Of a stretch of DNA of 64,000 bases, positions 12,102 to 24,172 are shown piece by piece; positions within the stretch are counted from its first letter, which is position 1; the number at the start of each line of letters is the position of its first letter. Source of the stretch: Halichoerus grypus (lineage: Eukaryota > Chordata > Mammalia > Carnivora > Phocidae); the NCBI RefSeq assembly GCF_964656455.1, contig NC_135715.1, forward strand, positions 75,591,414 through 75,655,413. The letters run 5' to 3'. Below the pieces are notes generated by a model that was not told the origin of the DNA, ran no database searches, and worked only from the letters and a program-made list of their open reading frames with translations. Position numbers and translations under genes: made by a program.

Positions 12102-12640
12102 ATATGCTCCATTTTTGGTTAATTTTTGTGTACAATGTGAGGTAAAGGTCTAGGTTATTATTTTTTTTCTTTTTTTTACATATGGACATCCAGTTATCCC
12201 AGCTTCATTTGTTAAATGGTCCACAGTTTTTACGTTACAGAGAATATAGGTTTCCATACCCCACTGAGTTCTCAATTTTTTCTGACAGAGAAGCCCTAGA
12301 ACTTGAGTCACAGAAATTGCAATTACAGTTGGAAAGATAATTTGAAAATATGATATATCCTTTGTGCTTTTAAAAATATTTTTCTAATGAAGTTAACCTT
12401 TTGTTACAAGGACATTTGCTATACCATCAGTATATACCCTAAGTATTAGCAACCCTGGGGGGGATATTTGTTCAGCAGCATCCCACACGGGATGTTGTAA
12501 AGAGAATTAATATGCTTTCTGTTAGTCATCCTTGTGCTAGCTTATGTTTAGTTCTTCTAAGGTGTTTTCTGTTTGTTTAGTTTTCCTTTTGCAGGCGAAG
12601 AACTAAACAGAAAAAGATTTCTTGCAGAAATACTAAGTCA

Positions 12641-12850
12641 GAGGTGCCTGGGTGGCTCAGTCGGTTAAGTGTCTGCTTTCCGCCCAGGTCATGATCTCAG
12701 GGTCCTGGCATTGAGCCCCAAGACAGGCTCCCTGCTCAGTGAGGGGTGTCTGCTTCTCCCTCTCTTCTACCCCCCACCCCCACTCATGCATGCAATGGAT
12801 GTGCATGTGCTCTCAAATAAATAATTAATTAATTAAATCTTAAAAAAAAA
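12641..12850 (+). repeat. Can-SINE, sense
   Basis: It begins GAGGTGCCTGGGTGGCTCAG and ends in an A-tail. GAAATACTAAGTCA before it and GAAATATTAAGTCA after it are the target-site duplication, with one mismatch. Confidence 0.95.
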
Positions 12851-12898
12851 GAAATATTAAGTCATAAAATGCAGGTCATGAGCCAGAATGTGAAAGCT

Positions 12899-13315
12899 TT
12901 TTTTTTAATTTTTTTTTTAAAGATTTTATTTAGAGAGAGAGAGAGAGAGAGAACATGAGCCAGGGGAAGGGCAGAGGGAGAGAGAATCTCAAGCAGACTC
13001 TGCACTGAGCCCCGGACCTGAGGCTCTATCTCATGACCTTGAGATCATGACCTGAGTGGAAATCAGGAGTTGGGCCCTTGGGGCGCCCAGGTGGCTCAGA
13101 TGGTTAAGTGTCTGCCTTCGGCTCAGGTCATGATCCCAGGGTCCTTGGATCAAGCCCCGTTATCAGGCTCCCTGCTCGACGGGGAGCCTGCTTCTCCCTC
13201 TCCCTCTACTGTTCCCCGCTGCTTGTGCTCTCTCGCTGTCTCTGTCAAATAAATAAATAAAATCTTAAAAAAAAAAGAGTTGGGCACCTAACTGACTGAG
13301 CTACCCTGGCGCCCC
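12899..13315 (-). repeat. Older Can-SINE, antisense, split by a sense SINE
   Basis: The outer element runs from a poly-T tail through AAAGATTTTATTTAGAGAGA to AATCAGGAGTTGGGC. It resumes after the inserted copy with GAGTTGGGCACCTAACTGAC and closes at CTGGCGCCCC. It is a clean SINE-in-SINE nest. Confidence 0.93.
13076..13276 (+). repeat. Can-SINE nested in an opposite-strand SINE
   Basis: It contains GGGCGCCCAGGTGGCTCAGA through AAATAAAATCTTAAA. The duplication GAGTTGGGC at 13067-13075 and 13277-13285 belongs to the outer SINE and proves later insertion. Sense and antisense copies here can pair. Confidence 0.94.
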
Positions 13316-13677
13316 TAAAGTAGCTTTTTATTTTAACAATCAAGTCAACATTTTTTGTCTTTTTGAAGTTGACACTTGCCCTAAAAAAGATTCATGTTTG
13401 TCATTATATAAACAGGTATATCTTTTGCAGCGATATGTTTCAAAGTATTTCTGAATGGGTACTTAATATTTGACAGGCCACTGAACTTTATAAATTTAAA
13501 AAGCCACTTCTAAAATTATTTTCTAAAAATGTAAAATCTAAAGAATAATGTAATGTACATGTAATCATGTCATCCTTGAACTTTAAAGTGGCTCATTTCT
13601 AGAACAGTTTTTTCCTCTAGTGAAATATCATCAAGTAGGATTTTCCCATTAAAAACAAGATGAGGGGGGTGGGCAGA

Positions 13678-13871
13678 GGGGTGCCTGGGTGGCTCAGTCG
13701 GTTAAGCGGCCAGCTCTTGATTTTGGCTCAGGTCATGATCTCAGGGTCCTGGGATAAAGCCCCATCATTCTCTGTGCTCAGTGGGGAATCTGCTTCTTCC
13801 TCTCCCTCTGCCTCTCCCTCTGCTTGTGCTCTCTTTCTCTCAAATAAATAAATAAAAATCTTAAAAAAAAA
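13678..13871 (+). repeat. Can-SINE, sense
   Basis: GGGTGCCTGGGTGGCTCAGT begins the body and AATAAATAAAAATCTTAAAA ends it. The surrounding purine-rich sequence obscures the duplication. Confidence 0.93.
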
Positions 13872-14704
13872 ATTTTAAAAAATAAGGGGGAAGAGGGAGA
13901 CAGAATTACATACCTATATATCTGAGCAGGAGCCTAGTTTTTATAGAGTTACCATAATAACAATATGTAATCAGGTATAAATGATGTTAATGTATCATAA
14001 TTATAATATAATCAATTATAATCAATAATTAATCATTAATAATAATATGAAATATATCAATGCTATGCATATTAAGCTTTCTAAAGTACATGAAATACTT
14101 AAATGATACAAAGCAATATTATTATATATCTGTCAGGGTTTTAATATTTACTCTTATTTGGTGCTTTGTTTTAATTTGTGGATGACAAAGGCATAATAAG
14201 ACCTTACAGCAGTCACAAAATGCAGAAAAGTAGTGTTTGTATTTTTAGGGGGAAATTTTAGCTTGATGATTAAGATGCCAGTGTATTTGTTTTTCTCTTG
14301 GTTCGTTTTTCTCATCTTAAGCTTCCCTATAATAATTAAGATCAAAGAGCATCCAAGGTTGGAAATCACTTTCCAGTTGGCTTGGTGACACGTTCATGTG
14401 GTACATCATTGCCATGGCAATCGGAAGGAATACTGTAGGTTTAATTGGCAAAAGGGCATAACCACAAATTGCCACATGTTGCTATATAAACTGAATGTTA
14501 TCTATGTTTCTCCTACAGCTGCCAGTCGGGGGACAAAATGACAATTTGGGATGTTGCCTTCATTTAGAATGTTAGTAGTAAAGCTGAGGTGGGGTGGGGG
14601 GCTCAGGTGGGTTGGAGAGGAAAGAACACTCACAGATGGTAACTTCCTAGGAAACTAGCACTGATGTGGTTGCTGGCCATCAATGCCAGCATTTCTGAGT
14701 GGTG

Positions 14705-14885
14705 GAGAAGCTCTGTGGTATAAAATAGGTGCGCTTTGTTAGTAGGGCTGTCTGAGTTCAAATCCTAGTTTCCCTACTAACCAGCTGTATGTCCTTGACC
14801 TACTTAAGCCTCAGTTTCTTTAAAAATGGAGATAATAGTATGTACCAGGATTAAATGAAATGATGCTCAGTAAATTCAATAAATG
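14705..14885 (+). repeat. MIR SINE fragment
   Basis: The order CTGTCTGAGTTCAAATCCTA, AACCAGCTGTATGTCCTTGA, CCTCAGTTTCTTTAAAAATG and ATTAAATGAAATGATGCTCA is the MIR consensus order from tRNA-like head to 3' end. Confidence 0.82.
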
Positions 14886-14987
14886 TTGGCTTTATCATAA
14901 TCATAATTTTTGTTATTAAAATTGCTGCCTTTGGTCAGATACTTCAATACACACCAGTTAAACTTTGCAAGGGACTTCTGATCTTCT

Positions 14988-15172
14988 AGCCAGAATTTCT
15001 CAAAGTTTGGGATGAAGATCATACCCAGGATGCAAGCTAATGGTGTAGATTCTTGAGTCTCACCAGGAGCTACTGAACTGGAATCACGAGAGTCCAGGTC
15101 CAGTAATCTGGACTTTGACATGCTACCCAGGGAATTATTTTTGCCACACTGAAGTTTGAGATCCGCTCTCCA
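14988..15172. repeat. MER5-like nonautonomous hAT (Charlie) fragment
   Basis: The ends look like inverted copies: AGAATTTCTCAAAGTTTG on the left and AAGTTTGAGATCCGCTCTC on the right. AGTCTCACCAGGAGCTACTG lies between. This fits MER5, a short ancient DNA transposon. Confidence 0.55.
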
Positions 15173-15473
15173 GGCTGAGGCTCTAGGTATTAAGTATCTA
15201 GGCTCTTGTAGGTGTTAAGTATCCTGTTTTTTAGGTTTGGACATTTCTCTTCCAGGGGATCTACCCCAGTTAACTCTTGATTTAGGAAAGAGAGTTATTC
15301 CTGAAAAAGTTAAAGGTAGCCTGTAATCCTGTTTTTCTCATTGAACTCTATTATCATTTGGGTGTGAATTTTTACAGAATACAAACAAAAATCCCTTTTG
15401 GCAAAATAGTGAAATTAAAACTTTTCATCAGGAAATGGTGGAATGAAGAACTTGGTCCAAAATACGTTGAGAA

Positions 15474-15596
15474 AGGGGCGCCTGGCCGGCTCAGTCAGTG
15501 AAGCATGTGACTCTTCATCTCAGGGTCGTGAGTTTAAGTCCCATGTTGGGTATAGAGATTACTTAAAATTTTTTTTAAAAATCTAAAAAAAAAAAA
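15474..15596 (+). repeat. Short older-type tRNA-Lys SINE, sense
   Basis: A brief body (GGGGCGCCTGGCCGGCTCAG, then ATCTCAGGGTCGTGAGTTTA, then GTTGGGTATAGAGATTACTT) ends in an A-tail. It lacks the long CT-rich middle of the other copies. The duplication is AATACGTTGAG (15461-15471) and AATATGTTGAG (15597-15607). Confidence 0.9.
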
Positions 15597-15724
15597 AATA
15601 TGTTGAGGAGTGTCAGTATAGCAATTGCTCCAACCACTGCTGGAAACTGGAATTTTACCAGCTCTCTTGGAACTCTAAAAATGTAAATGTCTCTTAAAAA
15701 TAAATGTATCAGAAAAATAAAATA

Positions 15725-15941
15725 GGGGTGCCTGGGTGGCTCAGTCATTAAGCGTCTGCCTTTGGCTCAGGTCATGATCCCAGGGTCCTGGGATCCAGCC
15801 CCGCATCAGGCTCCCTGCTCAGCAGGAAGCCTGCTTCTCCCTCTCCCACTCCCCCTGCTTGTGTTCCCTCTCTCGCTGTGTCTCTCTCTGTCAAATAAAT
15901 AAATAAAATCTTAAAAAAAGAAAAGAAAAGAAAAGAAAAAG
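15725..15941 (+). repeat. Can-SINE, sense, with an (AAAAG)n tail
   Basis: It runs from GGGGTGCCTGGGTGGCTCAG to AAATAAAATCTTAAAAAAAG. The A-tail has evolved into four or five AAAAG repeats (about 15914-15941), a likely polymorphic microsatellite. Confidence 0.93.
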
Positions 15942-15989
15942 CAAGAATACAAGTACCAGTAGTAACCTCTTGCATTTTTATATGACGCT

Positions 15990-16180
15990 TTTGCAGCTAA
16001 TTAAAGTCCTTCACATAACATTGTTGCATTTGATTCTCACAGCCTCCCTGCAGAGTAGGCCAGCATTGTTGTATTTGTTTTAAAAGATGGGTAAACTGAG
16101 GCTTGGGAAGGTCACAGGACCCTCCTGTCAGAATCACACAGCTGCTGAGTAGCAGCTCCCCAGAGCCAGGTCTCAGAATG
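15990..16180 (-). repeat. MIR SINE fragment, antisense
   Basis: GATGGGTAAACTGAGGCTTG followed by GAATCACACAGCTGCTGAGT is the complement of the MIR core. Confidence 0.78.
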
Positions 16181-16309
16181 GGGAGGAAGGCCCAGAAACA
16201 CATAGACCTAAGTTCTAACCATTTGCTGTTTCCTGATGGTTAGTGGAACCTCACAATCTTTCTGATCTGTAAAACAGAAGTGTAAGTATCTACTGCAGAG
16301 GGTATTTTA

Positions 16310-16479
16310 TTTTATTTATTTTTAAAGATTTTATTTATTAGAGAGCACAGGCAAAGGGAGAGGGAGAAGCAGACTCCCTGCCGAGCAGAGAGCCTGATGT
16401 GGGGCTCAATCCCAGGACCCTGGAACCATGACCCAAGCTGAAGGCAGACTCTTAACTGACTGAGCCACCCAGGCGCCCT
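16310..16479 (-). repeat. Can-SINE, antisense
   Basis: The duplication GCAGAGGGTATTTTA (16295-16309) and GCAGAGGGTGTTTTA (16480-16494) flanks a body ending GAGCCACCCAGGCGCCC. Confidence 0.95.
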
Positions 16480-17178
16480 GCAGAGGGTGTTTTAATTAAA
16501 TGAGATGGGATCGGTAAGTGCTGGTATCACAGGCCTTTGATGAATTTCCATTCTGTTTTCTCTTTTGACTCCACGACTAGCCTTCTTTCCACTGAGCTTG
16601 GGCCACTTCCTGCCACAGCTGGTCTTGCCCAAATCAGAGTCTTTCCTCTAGATTTTTTTAGGTGGGTTTTTTGGAGACTACTTAGGATGGGCTTGGCAGC
16701 TCAGCAAAGGGGTTTCAGTCCCTTTTCTGACAACTTCTTTTGTAGTTTACTTTCTGACACAGGATTGAAGAAAGCCGCCTCGGACAGTAGGGCTGGTGTG
16801 AACCCAGGTCCATAGTATGGCATTTCTTGTAGATCAGCGCCACAGGTGGGGAGATAGGAGGTGTGGAGCCTTAAATATGGTTTATGACTAAGGTCCATTA
16901 TTACAGCCCCATTCTCTCATGTATGGTATAAATTTTTACATATTTACTTATAGCAAGGTTCTGTTGTACACTTTGCTTTATGTTTTTACTCTTTTTGGTG
17001 TAAATTATTCATCTGTAATTCTTTCACTGCCAAGTTTCGAATTAAACATTTTCAAGGTATTTTGCACTAGGACACATTCTCATATCCCTCAATAGAAATA
17101 AAAAAGAAACACCACTGGTGCTGTCTGTAAGTCTTGCCTTATGTGACAGTCCCTATACAGAGAGGCTGAGCTGCTCTT

Positions 17179-17391
17179 CTTTTTTTTTTTAAGATTTATT
17201 TATTTATTTTAGAGAAAGTGTGCAGGTGCGGGGGAGAAAGAGAGAGAAAGCAGATTCCGTGTGTAGCATGGAGCCCAACCCCAGCTCAGTCTCATGATCT
17301 CACGATCTCATTGTCTCAGGATTGTTGGGATCACAACCTGAGCTGAAACCAAGAGTTGGACGCTCAACCTACTGCGCTGTCCAGGTGCCCC
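17179..17391 (-). repeat. Older Can-SINE, antisense
   Basis: The duplication AGGCTGAGCTGCTCTT (17163-17178) and AGGCTGAGCCGCTCTT (17392-17407) flanks a diverged body. The body contains GATCACAACCTGAGCTGAAA and closes at CAGGTGCCCC. Confidence 0.93.
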
Positions 17392-17697
17392 AGGCTGAGC
17401 CGCTCTTAATAGAAGCATTCCTGGTGAACAGCAGCTCTAATTTGGGGTCACTGTTTTCTTGATTAGGTTCATATGCTGGACCCTTGCAAGTTTAAAGGAG
17501 AGTGACACAATCTGTCATCAGTGAGTGTTGCTGGTAGAAAAACAGAATCCTCATGAAGTCATTACTTTCTCTGACTCTTCTGGGTTCTTTTTTCCAACTT
17601 CCCATCACTGTGCCCTCTTTGTTCCTTGTCTCCTCTTCATCTTACCATTTCAATCCTGCCAATACGGTAATGCTTCAAGCTTAAACTAAAATATAGA

Positions 17698-17883
17698 GGG
17701 CCACCTGGGTGGCTCAGTCGTTAAGCATCTGCCTTCGGCTCAGGTCATGATCCCTGGGTCCTGGGATCGAGCCCCGCATCGGGCTCCCTGCTCGGCAGGA
17801 AGCCTGCTTCTCCCTCTCCCACTCCCTGCTTGTGTTCCCTCACTCTCTGTGTCTCTCTCTGTCAAATAAAATCTTTAAAAAAA
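17698..17883 (+). repeat. Can-SINE, sense
   Basis: The body runs from GGGCCACCTGGGTGGCTCAG to GTCAAATAAAATCTTTAAAA. An AAAATATAG/AAGATATAG flank is compatible with a short duplication. Confidence 0.93.
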
Positions 17884-19483
17884 TAAAATAAGATATAGAA
17901 AAGAGATGTTTTAGAAGTCCTAAATCTTTCTTTTTACACTTTGTGCCAGCAGCAGACACTTCTTTGTTGGAAAAGATCCCATTCCTATGTACTTCATGTC
18001 TCTGAAACGAAATAGGAGGCCTTCAAAACAGGGTTGTCGATAGTAAGGGAAGGAAAATTGTAGTCCGTTTGTTTTCAGGTTATGAAAGAGACAGGAATGG
18101 ATGGTTGTGTCCTGACCTAAAACATGGTTATTGATTTTGAAATACATAGTTTTAGTAACTAAGCAATAACTTAAATCAAGCTCATTTTTATAAAATCATA
18201 CATGAATGTAGGGAGGAAACAGCTTCCTTGCCATCCAGAACTGTCCATTTATTTGCTCGTTTATCCACCACCTCAGCATTCATCCCTTTCCACATGCATG
18301 AAGCATCTTTAATTACCTCTCAGGCTCTCAGACTGTGAGGACATTACCATAGTATTGGGGAGTTTGGAAAGAATAGGAACAGCTGCTTTTGCGTGATGTT
18401 GAGACAAATAAATAAATGCTATGTAAACATTGCAGTGGTTTTAAACAGAGGCCCAGAAAGGAGCAAAGAGCTCTGAGCCCAGGGGAGTTTATGAAGTTTT
18501 CCTACAGCAAGTAATATTTCAACTGAGTTTTGAAGGGTAAATTTTACAGTTTCACAAAGGCAAATGATAATCTGAGAGCAGAGCAACTTTTATCTCATTT
18601 ACAATTGCATAAAGTAAATATGTGTTAAATGGTGAATCATTTGATATGGGCTGGAGAATAATTGTATCTGAAGACAGAGCTGGAGAGACCTTGGACGAGA
18701 TTTTGAATGGCCTCGGGTTTGTTCCAGGTAATGGCTAGCTAGAATCCAACGTGTGTTTCAGTAGCATAGAGTAGATTGGTGACAGGGAAACCAGTTGGGC
18801 AACTATTGGAATAGTTCTGTGAGAAACGATGGAGCAGAGTAATTGAATTGAATCTAGTAAACTAGATTGAGTAATTGACAGAACATGGTGACTGGGGCTG
18901 GGGCTTGTGAAGATCAGGGAAGAATCAAGAATGCCTAGTATGGGGTATATTGGATGGCCTTCACTAATACAAGAAAGCAGTTTGGGGAGAGAGATGATTC
19001 ATGAAGGTGCCATCCTGTATTCTAATCCAGAAACACTTAGTTTTCTTGATTCTAAAGGCACTTGGGGCCATTGATTTGAATGTTTGTATGCTGTCATGCA
19101 TGACTTGAAATGCAAGTGATGCTGTGAACAGATACCTCTTTCCATTTTTGTCCACTAGAGAATCAGCCGGGACCTTCTTCTCTGCTGCCCGTTCTCTTTT
19201 CCCTTCTCCTCCTGCTTCCTTCTAGCCTCTCTGTACAACAGAAGTCAAAGCAGCATTAAGAAAAAACCTCTGATGTTCAGAAGAGTTTAGAAAAACAATG
19301 GATTTCTGATATATTCAACTCTAAAACATTTTTTGATTTTGGAATATTTTGTTGTCCTCAATAAGCAATTGGAAAAGAGGAAAGTAAGCTCATTTATATA
19401 AAATCATGCTTTTTATAAGTTAAAGAAAGTTTAAGTAGACCTCTGTATTCCTCAGCATGTGTTTCAGAGATAAAATACATTTT

Positions 19484-19492
19484 TTAAAGAAT

Positions 19493-19523
<31 letters not shown>

Positions 19524-19678
19524 TTTTATTGAGAGAGCATCTGTGAGCAGGTGAGAGAGCATAAGAGAGAGGGAGAAGCAGACTCCCCACTAAGCAGGGA
19601 GCCCAACTCAGGGCTTGATCCCAGGACCCTGAGATCATGACCTGAACCAAAGGCAGACACTTAACCAACTGAGCCACT
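19484..19678 (-). repeat. Can-SINE, antisense, lacking its terminal 8-10 bases, with a (TTTA)n tail
   Basis: The perfect 19 bp duplication CAGAGATAAAATACATTTT (19465-19483 and 19679-19697) directly follows GAGCCACT, so the usual CAGGCGCCC end is missing. A run of TTTA repeats (about 19492-19528) forms a microsatellite. Confidence 0.95.
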
Positions 19679-20866
19679 CAGAGATAAAATACATTTTAAG
19701 ATGTTAAGATGGAATTGTTATATACATTTATTTTATAATATGATGGTTTTAAAATGTGTCTTTACTCTTAATGAGTCCAGGCATAAATTGCAGCCTACAG
19801 TTCTATTATTTTCTCTGCTTGGGTGTTAAACCCAGCATTGTGGTGTTGTTGATTTGAAGATGGTAGGGTGATCTAGGTTTTTGGATAAGCCCAGAAAATG
19901 GAATTCCCTTAAGTGATTATTACGAAGCCTGGGGGAAGAAAGCTTATTACTGGTCCTGTGTTTGGGCAGGGTCAGTGGTAACCACCCTCCCACGATGTAA
20001 GGGAGACGGGAGTTAGGGGCTCAGGGTGTGGTCAGAGGGCCCAGGATGGGGTTTATCACAGTCAGACAGACTTCATTTCTTTATTTTCAATAAAGAGAGG
20101 ATGAGCTCAGCTACATTACTTTCTCCTCAGTATAGTATTCTAAGTCTTCCAACGGTGTTTAAAATGTTCATGGTTATTTAAGTACCTTCTTGTGCTTATA
20201 GAACTAGGCTAAGAATATTAAATTGTGTTCTCCATGAACTTCACATATTTGCATTTTTAATAAATTACCTTTTCTGCCTATAAAACAAGTTGTAGATTTA
20301 TTAACTATGTTTTAAGTATATTTTATCATCAGTTTTACACATGTAAGGGCAATTGAAGTCCACTATACCCCCCTCTTACTTCAAGGGCCTTAAGAAGCAT
20401 TAATATATTTTAAAATATTTTTAATACTGTGTCATATATTTTTTTAGCAAATGGCCTATCTATTCCCTGAACCCAAAGGACAAGGCCACAGCATTCCAGA
20501 TTACAATAGTTCCTTTTCTTCTCTCTTTTTCTTTAATTTTGAAGAGTTACATCAAGATTACTGATGTGTGTGTGATCTCATTTGATAATAATCAGAACAG
20601 TTTTTGGTTAGTCATTCGCATTTCATTTGCTCTCAGAATTCCAACAGCCACTAAGGTTCTTACAGCTCGAAACCTTGTATCTTAAGCATTCAGCCTGTTG
20701 GTAAGAATGTCACCCAGCATTAATATATACTTCTGCCTCTAAGGCAGGGAAGGAAAATCTCAGTAAATGAATGGGTTTCTACTTTCTCTTCTGTTTCTGG
20801 CCCAGGCCCTGTCCAGACCTGGGCTAAGTCCAAATCTGGTGTCTGAGAAGGGGGAACAAACAAGTT

Positions 20867-21054
20867 GTTGTTGTTTTTTTAAGATTTTATTTATTTATTT
20901 GACAGAGACACAGCGAGAGAGGGAACACAAGCAGGGGGAGTGGGAGAAGGAGAAGCAGGCTTCCCGTTAAGCAATGAGCCCAATGCGGGGCTCGATCCCA
21001 GGACCCTGGGATCATGACCTGAGCCGAAGGCAGACTGAGCCACCCAGGCACCCC
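20867..21054 (-). repeat. Can-SINE, antisense
   Basis: It is flanked by AACAAACAAGTT at 20855-20866 and 21055-21066. The body keeps the GACACAGCGAGAGAGGGAAC segment of the common arctoid subfamily. Confidence 0.95.
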
Positions 21055-21158
21055 AACAAACAAGTTTATGATGGTGTCTCTCCCTTCCCAGGATGGTCCC
21101 TGAACTAGAGGAAACCTTGAAAGGTGGAAAGGAGCCAGGCTGAACATGGATGATTTTT

Positions 21159-21419
21159 TTTTTTTTTTAAGATTTTATTTATTTATTTGAGAGAGAGAGA
21201 GAGAGAAAGCAGGAGAGGGGGGAGGGTCAGAGGGAGAAACAGGGAGAAAGCAGGAGAGGGGGGAGGGTCAGAGGGAGGGTCAGAGGGAGAAACAGAGGGG
21301 GGAGGGTCAGAGGGAGAAATGCTGAGCAGGGAGCCCGATGCGGGACTCGATCCCAGGACCCTGGGATCATGACCTGAGCCGAAGGCAGTTGGTTAACCAA
21401 CTGAGCCACCCAGGCTCCC
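21159..21419 (-). repeat. Can-SINE, antisense, with an internally amplified purine-rich segment
   Basis: The duplication TGAACATGGATGATTTTT (21141-21158) and TGAACATGCATGATTTTT (21420-21437) brackets the element. Between about 21203 and 21318 a GGGGGGAGGGTCAGAGGGAG unit is repeated, making this copy longer than its relatives. Confidence 0.94.
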
Positions 21420-21695
21420 TGAACATGCATGATTTTTAAGGTGGTCTTTGGTTAAATGATGGGTGTTTGGCTATTTACTTATTTCAGACCAAGTCTGAGG
21501 CTGCCTCTCTCCTCTCCTCGCTTGGGCAATTTCAGAAGTACCCCTACCTGGCTGTTTATTCCTTAACTAGCCTAAGTGTGGTAGGAAAAGATGTGTGAAT
21601 CCCTGGAAAGTTAGGAGGAGGGAGAATTAGCACACCCAGATGATAGGTGGTCCATTTCTGGTGGACCTCCCCTTAGGCTAGTACAATTCCTACCG

Positions 21696-21724
21696 CGCGC
21701 ACATGCACACACACACACACACAC
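21696..21724. repeat. (CA)n microsatellite
   Basis: Short CG/CA alternation passes into about ten CA dinucleotides. Confidence 0.85.
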
Positions 21725-23321
21725 CATCAAGGTCTATGAAAGAAAAGGCAGCTTTGGAGAAAGAAAGATTATTCCACCCATTTGTTCTAAAATTTAAAGA
21801 TAAGAAACCAAACATGATTCAGTAATCATTCAACAAAACCAACTGTATTTGCATTCCACATGTGATCAGTTGAAGGGAGAAGTTCTGCTCCAGGAGGAGA
21901 GAGAAGGGAGTGGAGCCTAGAGCAGGAGTGAAGGTGTGGTATGCTGCTGGAGGAGGGAGTAGAGAGGAAGAGTCAGGGAAAATGTAGGAATGCATGCACT
22001 GATGAGTGAGGACCCACAAACAGCCCAGAGAATTCATCAAAGAGGAAGTATAAACCAGAAGTGGAGAGATGTAAAAGGGATAAGCACACGGAGGCTTTTT
22101 GTGGAGCAACATTTCGAGGTCTAGTATTTGTGGAAGTTGCTGCTCTGGGGTTTTGCAATAAACCATGTTGCAGTTTTCTTATGTATACCTACAAATGGGG
22201 GGGGGTCATGTCTAGTGCCTTGCAAAGATGAGATTAAATGAAGCGCCTGATCTCTCTCATGCACTCTTTCATTAAATCCATTGCCTTCTCCGTGCCTGAG
22301 TTCTCTCATCTCCAAAATAAGTATAATAATGCCTTCTTTACTTGCCTGAAAATATGACTTTAGGTAGATTATAAATGTAAGTTGATGACAATTTAAGATT
22401 TCTAAGTAACTAAGAGTATCTTTTTGGTGTTAAAGTAACAAAGACAAAGATGTCATTAGCACACAAGTTTTCATCTTTCTAAATATGTAAAGATTTTCTT
22501 GTTCTTACCTTAAAATATAGTAGTTGATCTGGGATCTTATGAGTTCCCTCCCTCTCTTAAAATCCTAGGGCATGTATTTACAACCCATCCCATTCCAAGC
22601 ACTCGATAATCCAGATAACAAATCTGCACTAAAAAAAAAAAAGAAGAAAAAAAGGCCTATGCATAGTCTTATGACACATTAATTTTCACTTAAGGGAAAT
22701 TAGTTAGTGACATGTAGCTTTAAATAGTGAGATGCCACTTTTTAAATTTTACAATATGTAAGTCTAAAATTTCATTTTTCTGGAGTTGGAGCACAGAGCT
22801 GGTACCATAGACTCGTCTTAAGTGAAACTGTGTCAGCTGGGAGTTTTGAACTTTAGTTCATCCGAGGGTTCTGTCAACAGAAATTGAGGAGTGGGGCTTT
22901 TATCTTCACTACCTTGTAGGTAAAATGTAGCATTTCCTCCAATTATGATTATAGGCAGCAAGCCAGAGCACTTTTATCTTACCAACACCTGTGATTTTGT
23001 CACCCATAGAAATCACAGATCTTTTTCACATCATACAGCAGTTTTTGCTGATATCTTAAAATCTGTTGTATTCGTCAGTATTTCCAAAGTATGGCAGTTT
23101 CCAGACCAATTGCTAGTCTTCTTAATTTATGTGTTTTATATATATTATTGTATCAATTCTTTTAATATTTTGATAATTATATTTCAAAATAATCTGATTA
23201 TGATTTTAGCTTAATTTTTATTTTATGCATTTAAAATGTTAATTTTATAAATTTTTATGAACTTTATAAATTTTTACTTTATTTAATTTTTATTTTATGC
23301 ATTTAAAACGGTGATTTGGGG

Positions 23322-23521
23322 GGCGCCTGGGTGGCTCAGTCGTTAAGCGTCTGCCTTCGGCTCAGGTCATGTTCTCAGGGTCCTGGGATCGAGCCCCACA
23401 TCGGGGTCCCTGCTCCATGGGAAGCCTGCTTCTCCCTCTCCCACTCCCCCTGCTTGTGTTCCCTCTCTCACTGTGTCTCCCTCTGTCAAATAAATAAATA
23501 AAATCTTTAAAAAAACAAAAC
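23322..23521 (+). repeat. Can-SINE, sense
   Basis: The perfect 17 bp duplication AAAACGGTGATTTGGGG lies at 23305-23321 and 23522-23538. The body is close to the arctoid consensus, so this is probably a young insertion. Confidence 0.97.
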
Positions 23522-23699
23522 AAAACGGTGATTTGGGGAAGGGGTCTCTAGCTTTCCCCAGCTTGCAGGGGTACCTACAGAGCCTTTCTTCCTGTCATTG
23601 CCCTCCCAGCACCCCCACCCCCTTCCAAGCAGCTCTATAGCTAAAGGCAGGAAGACCTACCAAGTTTTGTCTTGCTTCTGTAAAAGTGTATGCCAAGGA

Positions 23700-23915
23700 T
23701 GTGGGGCTGCAGAGCGGAAAGGACAGAGATTTTGAAGTCAGACAGACTGAGTTGTAAATGGGCCTGTCTCCTTTGGCCCTGTTAACTCGAGCGAGTCATT
23801 GCCCCAGTGTCTAAATGGTAAAATGTCGTGAATAGTTACCTGCCTCGCGGGGTGGTGGTGAGGATTAGGTAAGGTAGCCCAAGCCTGCCACAGCTGTCAT
23901 TGCTAGCATTATGGC
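23700..23915 (+). repeat. MIR-like SINE fragment
   Basis: GAAGTCAGACAGACTGAGTT, a GTCATTGCCCCAGTGTCTAA stretch and GTGGTGGTGAGGATTAGGTA follow the MIR order. Confidence 0.65.
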
Positions 23916-24172
23916 CGGCCTCCTGCAACGTGAGCTGTCTGGGTGTGTTCTTGTCCCACCTCCAGTTCTGGGACTGCACTGAATTCCCTGTGGTGTTCAG
24001 GATGCTGAGGCAATGTGGGAGGCTTGCTTATTGTGTTAATGCACATCTTGAGAATACCTTTCTTTTTTTTTCTTTCCACTGGAAAAGCTCTGCTTTGGTT
24101 AATTTTTTTTTCAGTCTTCCCAAAGCATCTTAATTTCCCTGCTTGTAGTAGTTTCTTCTGAATTGCTTTGCT

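Larger units (their letters stand above)
10372..12290 (-). repeat. Ancient L1M LINE 3' region, antisense, interrupted by two younger insertions
   Basis: The sequence follows the familiar antisense L1M order: TTTTATTGAGGTATAGTTTG, a GTGTGGCCATCACCAC segment, TTTATCCATTCATCAGTTGT, CTGCTATCAATATTTATGTA, and GTGGTATCTCACTTTGATTT. It then reaches an ATCAGATATATGACTTGCAA segment. A Can-SINE (10891-11085) and a 5'-truncated carnivore L1 (11821-12101) interrupt it. All reading frames are broken. Boundaries are approximate. Confidence 0.85.

Noticed and set aside
15474..15596. Possible tRNA gene
   Set aside because: The tRNA-like box elements belong to a SINE with A-tail and target-site duplication. 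No intact cloverleaf is present in this or the other copies.
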